Below, in pieces: positions 59,002 through 64,000 of a DNA stretch of 64,000 nucleotides. Source of the stretch: Robertmurraya kyonggiensis. Its GTDB lineage: Bacteria; Bacillota; Bacilli; Bacillales; Cytobacillaceae. The stretch's first letter is position 1. Each line of letters opens with the position of its first letter. The stretch is from contig NZ_SWBM01000001.1 in assembly GCF_005116465.1 (NCBI RefSeq), forward strand, positions 1 through 64,000. The letters are read 5' to 3'. The translations under genes were made by a program, and so were the position numbers. Under the pieces are notes generated by a model. That model was not told the origin of the DNA. It searched no databases and worked only from the letters and a program-made list of their open reading frames with translations.

Positions 59002-59754
59002 GTGAACCAGATTATTGAAACAATCTTAAATCATCGCTCGATTCGAAGTTTTGAAAAAGATAGACCTTTATCACAGGAACAGATTCAAACGATTGTAGAA
59101 AGTGCTCAAGCAGCTTCCACATCTAGTTTTATTCAAGCATATTCCATTATTGGAATAACGGATAAAGAGAAGAAAACCCGAATAGCAGAATTAGCTAACA
59201 ATCAGTCCTATGTAGAAAACAATGGACATTTCTTCGTATTTTGTGCTGATTTGCACCGCCATGCCTTAATTGGAAAAATGGAAGGCAAAGAGGTGGAGCC
59301 TTCGATTGAAAGCACTGAAAAATTCATGGTTGCTCTTATCGATGCGGCTCTAGCTGCCCAAAATGCTGTGATTGCAGCAGAATCAATGGGGCTTGGTATC
59401 TGCTATATAGGTGGGATTCGAAACAATTTAGAGGAAGTTGTGAAATTGTTAAAGACACCAGACCGAGTTATTCCATTGTTCGGAATCGCAATTGGCTATC
59501 CAGCGAAAATCTCCGGGCAAAAGCCGAGACTTCCTTTTAACCATGTGTATCATGAGAACGTCTACGAAGAAAATGAACAGAAATATATAGATGAGCTTCA
59601 AGAATATAATGAGATCATTCAGAAGTATTACGAAGAGAGAACGGCTGGAAAGCGAAATGACACATGGACTTCGCAAATGGGGACCATGCTTGAAAAACAA
59701 TCTCGTATGTATATGAAAGAATTTATTGAAGGAAAGAAAATGAACCTTCGATAG
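59002..59754 (+). CDS. nfrA: NADPH-dependent nitroreductase, NfrA-like
   Basis: A 250-residue FMN-binding nitroreductase-fold protein of the NfrA/Frp type. FMN-binding starts HRSIRSFEKDRPLS (near residue 10), followed by AASTSSFIQAYSIIG (near 37) and the MGLGICYIGGIRNN segment (near 132). The C-terminal YYEERTAGKRNDTWTSQM is characteristic of NfrA. It reduces nitro compounds, quinones or disulfides with NADPH. GTG 59002 follows SD GAGAGGG. It lies 20 bases after trmL and is probably co-transcribed. Confidence 0.9.
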   Translation: MNQIIETILNHRSIRSFEKDRPLSQEQIQTIVESAQAASTSSFIQAYSIIGITDKEKKTRIAELANNQSYVENNGHFFVFCADLHRHALIGKMEGKEVEPSIESTEKFMVALIDAALAAQNAVIAAESMGLGICYIGGIRNNLEEVVKLLKTPDRVIPLFGIAIGYPAKISGQKPRLPFNHVYHENVYEENEQKYIDELQEYNEIIQKYYEERTAGKRNDTWTSQMGTMLEKQSRMYMKEFIEGKKMNLR

Positions 59755-59758
59755 TACG

Positions 59759-59794
59759 AAAAAAGCTGCTGAGACGACTCAGCAGCTTTTTATC
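59759..59794. terminator. Terminator after nfrA
   Basis: Stem AAAAAGCTGCTGAG / CTCAGCAGCTTTTT with loop ACGA. The A and T runs suit both directions, including the small minus-strand gene next to it. Confidence 0.92.
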
Positions 59795-59801
59795 ATACTA
59801 A

Positions 59802-59894
59802 TTATTTGTTTGTACCAGGCTTATCGTTGTAGCCAGAAGTGAAGATAGCAGCTAAGAACGCAACCATAACGCCAAGAATAAGTACTAGACCCAT
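59802..59894 (-). CDS. Small membrane protein, 30 residues
   Basis: ATG 59894 (SD GAGGGGG at about nine bases) encodes 30 residues. An N-terminal hydrophobic helix of about 18 residues (LVLILGVMVAFLAAIF) is followed by a polar tail with YNDKPGTN. Good SD, a clear helix, and the shared terminator support a real gene. The family is not known to me. It faces away from prkA and may share a sporulation context. Confidence 0.6.
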   Translation of the reverse strand: MGLVLILGVMVAFLAAIFTSGYNDKPGTNK

Positions 59895-60068
59895 TTATGT
59901 ATGCCCCCTCAAAATTATAAAATTTCAGATAGCAAAAGTTAACATATAAATTTATTATAGCCTATTTACTAAAAAGTGTGAATGTAAAGTGTGGATTTTT
60001 TTTGACAGCTATTCTGCTTTACTCTAAAGGTTAATGAAATAGAACCATAAAACTCTCACCTTGTTTAC

Positions 60069-60097
60069 GCATGTTCGTTTAATAGCTCGCATAGATT
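60069..60097 (+). promoter_or_regulatory. Candidate sigma-E promoter of prkA
   Basis: -35 GCATGTT (60069-60075), a 14-base spacer, and -10 CATAGATT (60090-60097) match the SigE consensus GNATATT-N14-CATACANT at 13 of 15 positions. B. subtilis prkA is expressed in the mother cell, which fits. Confidence 0.65.
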
Positions 60098-60137
60098 ATA
60101 TTAATCGTCTCTGATCAAGCGACAGGGGAGGGTCCTT

Positions 60138-62033
60138 ATGGATATATTAAAAAAGATTGAGATGCAAAGATATGAAGAGGAAAAGTTAAAATGGGAAGGT
60201 ACTTTTGCAGATTACCTAGAGATTATTAAAGAAAAGCCATGGGTTGCCCAATCAGCACATTCAAGAGTTTACAATATGATCAAAGATGCAGGAGTAGAAA
60301 AAATTGATGGAAAGAATCGTTATCAATTTTTCTGCAATCAGCTGTTTGGACTTGAGGAAGCGTTAGAGAAGTTAGTGGAGGAATATTTCCATCCAGCTGC
60401 TAAACGACTTGACGTTAGAAAGAGAATTCTATTGTTAATGGGGCCAGTCAGTGGTGGTAAATCGACTTTGGTGGCTATGCTAAAAAGAGGGTTAGAGGCT
60501 TATTCCCGGACAGATCGAGGAGCTATTTATGCGATTAAGGGATGCCCGATGCACGAAGACCCACTTCATTTGATTCCACATCACTTGCGGCAGGATTTTT
60601 TTGACGAATATGGAATTCGCGTTGAAGGAAATCTTTCTCCACTGAATACGATGAGGTTAGACCAGGAGTATGGAGGTCGGATTGAGGATATGATTGTGGA
60701 GAGAATTTTCTTCTCAGAGGATAAACGGGTGGGAATTGGAACCTTCAGTCCATCTGATCCAAAATCTCAAGATATTGCTGATTTAACAGGAAGCATTGAT
60801 TTCTCCACAATTGCCCAATATGGTTCAGAGTCTGATCCGCGGGCTTATCGTTTTGATGGGGAATTAAACAAAGCCAATCGTGGAATGATGGAATTTCAAG
60901 AGATGCTGAAATGCGATGAGAAGTTTTTGTGGCATTTGCTTTCGTTAACGCAAGAAGGGAATTTTAAAGCAGGTAGATTTGCGCTAATTTCAGCGGATGA
61001 GCTTATAGTAGCTCATACGAATGAAACTGAGTATCGTTCCTTTATTTCAAATAAGAAAAATGAAGCATTGCATTCTCGTATTATTGTCATGCCAGTGCCT
61101 TATAATTTAAAAGCAAGTCAGGAAGAAAAAATTTATGAAAAGATGATTCGAGAAAGTGATGTGTCAGAAGTTCATATAGCTCCACATACGTTAAAAGTGG
61201 CAGCAATGTTCACCATTCTGACCCGTTTGAAGGAACCGAAAAAGGGAGACATTGATCTTGTTAAGAAAATGCGACTATACGATGGTCAAAATGTAGAGGG
61301 CTTTAACACTGCTGACCTTGAAGAATTGAAGAAGGAATACAATGATGAAGGTATGAGTGGAATTGATCCACGTTATGTCATCAATCGAATTTCATCTACG
61401 ATTATTCGTAAGGAAATGACTTCGATAAATGCTCTAGATGTTTTACGCTCATTAAAAGAAGGGCTTGATCAGCATCCATCGATTACCGATGAATTAAAAG
61501 AGCGCTACTTGAATTTTATTTCTGTTGCACGCAAGGAATACGATGATATTGCGAAAAAAGAAGTCCAAAAGGCATTTGTGTATTCTTATGAAGAGTCTGC
61601 AAAAACACTAATGGATAACTATTTAGATAATGTCGAAGCGTATTGCAACAAAATTAAGCTTCGAGATCCGTTAACTGGAGAAGAAATTAATCCGGATGAA
61701 AAGTTGATGCGCTCGATCGAAGAGCAAATCGGCATCTCTGAAAATGCGAAAAAGGCGTTTCGTGAAGAAATATTAATTCGAATTTCAGCCTATGCAAGAA
61801 AAGGAAAGAGATTTGATTACAATTCGCATGATCGCTTGAGAGAAGCCATTCAGAAAAAGCTCTTTGCTGATTTGAAAGATGTTGTAAAAATCACGACTTC
61901 TACAAAAACGCCAGATGAGCAGCAGCTGAAGAAAGTGAATGAAGTTGTAGCGAGACTCATTGATGAACATGGCTATAATTCGACTTCAGCGAATGAGCTA
62001 TTACGTTATGTAGGAAGTTTGTTGAATAGATAG
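60138..62033 (+). CDS. prkA: Serine protein kinase / AAA+ protease PrkA
   Basis: A 631-residue PrkA. An N-terminal AAA+ module carries Walker A GPVSGGKST (near residue 102). Nearby are the conserved GCPMHEDPLHLIP (near 137) and EGNLSP, and GTFSPSDPKSQDIADLTGS (near 200). The C-terminal domain resembles a kinase fold. PrkA is needed for efficient sporulation; reports describe it as a kinase and more recently as a protease. SD CAGGGGAGGG precedes the ATG. It has its own sigma-E-type promoter and a terminator, with yhbH next. Confidence 0.95.
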   Translation: MDILKKIEMQRYEEEKLKWEGTFADYLEIIKEKPWVAQSAHSRVYNMIKDAGVEKIDGKNRYQFFCNQLFGLEEALEKLVEEYFHPAAKRLDVRKRILLLMGPVSGGKSTLVAMLKRGLEAYSRTDRGAIYAIKGCPMHEDPLHLIPHHLRQDFFDEYGIRVEGNLSPLNTMRLDQEYGGRIEDMIVERIFFSEDKRVGIGTFSPSDPKSQDIADLTGSIDFSTIAQYGSESDPRAYRFDGELNKANRGMMEFQEMLKCDEKFLWHLLSLTQEGNFKAGRFALISADELIVAHTNETEYRSFISNKKNEALHSRIIVMPVPYNLKASQEEKIYEKMIRESDVSEVHIAPHTLKVAAMFTILTRLKEPKKGDIDLVKKMRLYDGQNVEGFNTADLEELKKEYNDEGMSGIDPRYVINRISSTIIRKEMTSINALDVLRSLKEGLDQHPSITDELKERYLNFISVARKEYDDIAKKEVQKAFVYSYEESAKTLMDNYLDNVEAYCNKIKLRDPLTGEEINPDEKLMRSIEEQIGISENAKKAFREEILIRISAYARKGKRFDYNSHDRLREAIQKKLFADLKDVVKITTSTKTPDEQQLKKVNEVVARLIDEHGYNSTSANELLRYVGSLLNR

Positions 62034-62038
62034 AAAGC

Positions 62039-62068
62039 GGCTGGCAGAATTTCTGCCAGCCTTTTTTC
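62039..62068 (+). terminator. Terminator after prkA
   Basis: Perfect 10-bp stem GGCTGGCAGA / TCTGCCAGCC with loop ATT, followed by TTTTTTC. Confidence 0.93.
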
Positions 62069-62120
62069 ATCGAGAAATCGATGTTTTTCATAGGCATACG
62101 TGCTTTTATCGTAACTAATT

Positions 62121-62149
62121 GTAAATTATTTCGGATCGTTGCATAGGAT
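62121..62149 (+). promoter_or_regulatory. Candidate sigma-E promoter of yhbH
   Basis: -35 GTAAATT (62121-62127), a 14-base spacer, and -10 CATAGGAT (62142-62149) match the SigE consensus at 12 of 15 positions. The same spacing as the prkA promoter supports it. Confidence 0.55.
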
Positions 62150-62252
62150 AGAGTAATCACCATTTTTACTTTTTTTCGTGAGACACCCGAGATATTGTAT
62201 GCGAATAAGTAAAAAAGTGTGAACAATTTTATAAAAACAAGGAGGGGTTAAG

Positions 62253-63425
62253 ATGACCGATGTTAACAATCATCAATTTGTGATTTCGAAGGAAGATTGG
62301 TCCCTCCACCGCAAAGGCCACGATGATCAGAAGCGCCACCAGGAAAAAGTCCAAGAAGCGATTCGAAACAATTTACCGGATCTTATAACAGAAGAAAATA
62401 TCGTCATGTCAAACGGTCGAGAAGTGGTTAAAATACCGATACGTTCTTTGGATGAATATAAAATTCGCTACAACTATGATAAAAATAAACATGTGGGCCA
62501 AGGTGATGGAGACAGTCAAATTGGGGATGTTGTTGCTCGTGATGGATCCGGTGGCCAAAAGGGACCTGGTAAAGGTCAAGGAGCAGGAGATCAGGCTGGA
62601 GAAGATTATTTTGAAGCAGAAGTATCACTGATGGATATTCAAGAAGCGTTATTTAAAGAGTTGGAGCTTCCGAATTTGAAGAGAAAAGAACAGGATAATA
62701 TTGTTGTTGAGAATATTGAATTCAATGATATTCGAAAAACAGGCTTAATGGGCAATATTGATAAGAAAAGAACCATGATGACAGCGTTTAAACGAAATGC
62801 GATGACAGGTCAGGCAAGTTTCCATCCGATTTTCCGAGAGGATTTGAAATTTAAGACGTGGAATGAAGTCATTAAACCAGAATCAAAAGCAGTTGTGCTG
62901 GCGATGATGGATACGAGTGGATCTATGGGCATATGGGAAAAGTATATGGCGCGCAGTTTCTTTTTCTGGATGACCCGATTTTTACGTACAAAATATGAAA
63001 CGGTAGAAATTGAATTCATTGCCCATCATACGGAGGCAAAGGTTGTGAGTGAAGAAGACTTTTTCTCTAAAGGGGAAAGCGGAGGAACCATTTGTTCATC
63101 AGCCTACCGAAAAGCATTAGAACTTATTGAAGATAAATACAATCCGACGAGGTACAATATTTATCCATTCCATTTTTCCGATGGCGATAATTTAACCTCA
63201 GATAATGCAAGATGTGTGAAACTCGTGGAGCAGTTGATGAATGTATCAAATATGTTTGGTTATGGTGAAGTGAATCAGTATAATAGGCATTCGACCCTCA
63301 TGTCCGCGTATAAAAACATCAAGCATGAAGACTTCCGATATTATATCCTCAAGCAAAAAGCCGATGTATTCCATGCCATGCGAAGCTTCTTTAAGAAGGA
63401 GCAGGAAGATAAGATGTATGCTTAA
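62253..63425 (+). CDS. yhbH: Sporulation protein YhbH (DUF444)
   Basis: A 390-residue DUF444 protein. The N-terminus [20 protein letters not shown] leads to a Gly-rich linker (near 90-112). The C-terminal von Willebrand A-like domain has the MIDAS motif MDTSGSMG (near 222), then [20 protein letters not shown] and [13 protein letters not shown]. It is a mother-cell sporulation protein genetically linked to prkA across bacteria (YeaG/YeaH pair in E. coli). SD AAGGAGGGG precedes the ATG. Its molecular role is not settled. Confidence 0.94.
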   Translation: MTDVNNHQFVISKEDWSLHRKGHDDQKRHQEKVQEAIRNNLPDLITEENIVMSNGREVVKIPIRSLDEYKIRYNYDKNKHVGQGDGDSQIGDVVARDGSGGQKGPGKGQGAGDQAGEDYFEAEVSLMDIQEALFKELELPNLKRKEQDNIVVENIEFNDIRKTGLMGNIDKKRTMMTAFKRNAMTGQASFHPIFREDLKFKTWNEVIKPESKAVVLAMMDTSGSMGIWEKYMARSFFFWMTRFLRTKYETVEIEFIAHHTEAKVVSEEDFFSKGESGGTICSSAYRKALELIEDKYNPTRYNIYPFHFSDGDNLTSDNARCVKLVEQLMNVSNMFGYGEVNQYNRHSTLMSAYKNIKHEDFRYYILKQKADVFHAMRSFFKKEQEDKMYA

Positions 63426-63452
63426 GAAAGAGAGGGATTCCTCTCTTTTTTA
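63425..63452 (+). terminator. Terminator after yhbH
   Basis: Stem AAGAAAGAGAGG / CCTCTCTTTTTT with a short loop ATT, ending in a T-run. Confidence 0.85.
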
Positions 63453-63542
63453 GTGTGTATTTTTTTATCAAAATTTTCAGAATCCTGATATGATAGAGGC
63501 AAGCCTTTAGAAATGGATATCAATCCGGAGGGGGAATGTATC

Positions 63543-64000
63543 TTGAATAAGAGCCTTATTAAAGGTGAACAGGTTCTACAAAGTATGGAGCTTCTCCAGG
63601 TTAAGAATTGGATGACACCGAATCCCTATTGTATTACACAAGGTGAAACGTTAAAAAAAGTAGCAGAAAAAATGGATGATCTTCGTGTAGAGAGTCTACC
63701 TGTAGTTGATAAAAATATGCATCTTCTCGGAATGATTACATTGCGAAAACTACTTTACCTTTTACTTCATGGAAGTAATAGCGAGTCCATAGTTCAAAGT
63801 ACATTAACAAGAAATTTTGCTAGTATAAGTCCTGCTGATTCTATTTTGGATGTATTTACTCTTCCATATGATCAGCTCCCTGTTCTGGACGAGTACGGTG
63901 TCCTTGTTGGGATTTTAACTCGGCGAGACATTCTGGATGGTTTTTCGAAGTATATTTATCGATTAGAACAGCGTCAAAATTCTGCGGAAGCGTTAAATAT
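63543..64000 (+). CDS. CBS domain-containing protein, 5' part
   Basis: The TTG at 63543 (SD GGAGGGGG) opens a frame that runs off the window. Two CBS motifs are visible. The first (residues 24-78) has WMTPNPYCITQGETLKKVAE and SLPVVDKNMHLLGMITLRKL. The second (89-140) has LPVLDEYGVLVGILTRRDIL. CBS pairs bind adenine nucleotides and regulate the attached domain. After them a helix begins (YIYRLEQRQNSAEAL). In Bacillus such a start often leads into PAS and sigma-54-activator domains, but that part is outside the window. Confidence 0.85.
   Translation, partial: MNKSLIKGEQVLQSMELLQVKNWMTPNPYCITQGETLKKVAEKMDDLRVESLPVVDKNMHLLGMITLRKLLYLLLHGSNSESIVQSTLTRNFASISPADSILDVFTLPYDQLPVLDEYGVLVGILTRRDILDGFSKYIYRLEQRQNSAEALN

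Overview
The window comes from a low-GC Gram-positive endospore former of the Bacillaceae. The evidence is a trnD-like tRNA array behind an rRNA operon, strong Shine-Dalgarno (SD) sequences with frequent TTG/GTG starts, an FMN-riboswitch-controlled ribDEAH operon, sigV-rsiV, a KinB-like sporulation kinase, the sporulation genes prkA and yhbH, and a queG-yhbB-trmL-prkA-yhbH order resembling the B. subtilis yhb region. Species cannot be assigned from this sequence alone.

Layout. 1-1995: the 3' end of 23S rRNA, 5S rRNA and 14 tRNA genes whose spacers carry recurring hairpins. 2081-3450: two GNAT acetyltransferase genes (the second frameshifted) lying before a stray tRNA-Leu(CAA). 3603-12648: a nine-gene catabolic operon (GntR regulator, isocitrate-lyase-type lyase, MmgE/PrpD protein, MFS carrier, two-subunit aconitase-family hydratase, TctCBA tricarboxylate transporter). 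12988-23354: an ABC exporter, a Dam-type restriction-modification pair, an EmrB-type MFS exporter and a large secreted YhcR-type nuclease/nucleotidase. 23434-32268: small enzymes, a Fur-controlled siderophore-binding lipoprotein, sigV-rsiV, nirK, a DnaQ-like exonuclease, a methyltransferase and a YcxB-like protein. 32339-36144: feoA with feoB split into two ORFs, and a serine hydrolase. 36143-39859: riboflavin operon with its FMN riboswitch (minus strand). 40137-53686: SEC-C protein, broken DUF3231 gene, a histidine kinase/response regulator pair, HxlR-controlled flavin monooxygenase genes, small proteins, a KinB-like kinase and a tRNA-Gly with a truncated twin. 53687-64000: B3/4-domain protein, queG, dhaS, yhbB, trmL, nfrA, prkA, yhbH and the start of a CBS-domain protein.

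How the genes work together. The 3.6-12.6 kb operon has the chemistry of the methylcitrate cycle after the synthase step: dehydratase, hydratase, then C-C lyase. It has no citrate or methylcitrate synthase, and it carries its own polycarboxylate uptake system. This suggests catabolism of an imported branched di- or tricarboxylate, with the substrate unidentified. Iron genes are under two kinds of control: Fur boxes for the siderophore-binding protein, and a pair of DtxR/MntR-like palindromes for feoAB. prkA and yhbH each have a good match to a sigma-E promoter.

The most noteworthy observations are the synthase-less catabolic operon, a 194-bp intergenic repeat present as two inverted copies, apparent ATT and ATC start codons on two exported proteins, FeoB split by one in-frame stop, a truncated tRNA-Gly duplicate, and two genes broken by loss of a single A/T in a homopolymer run.
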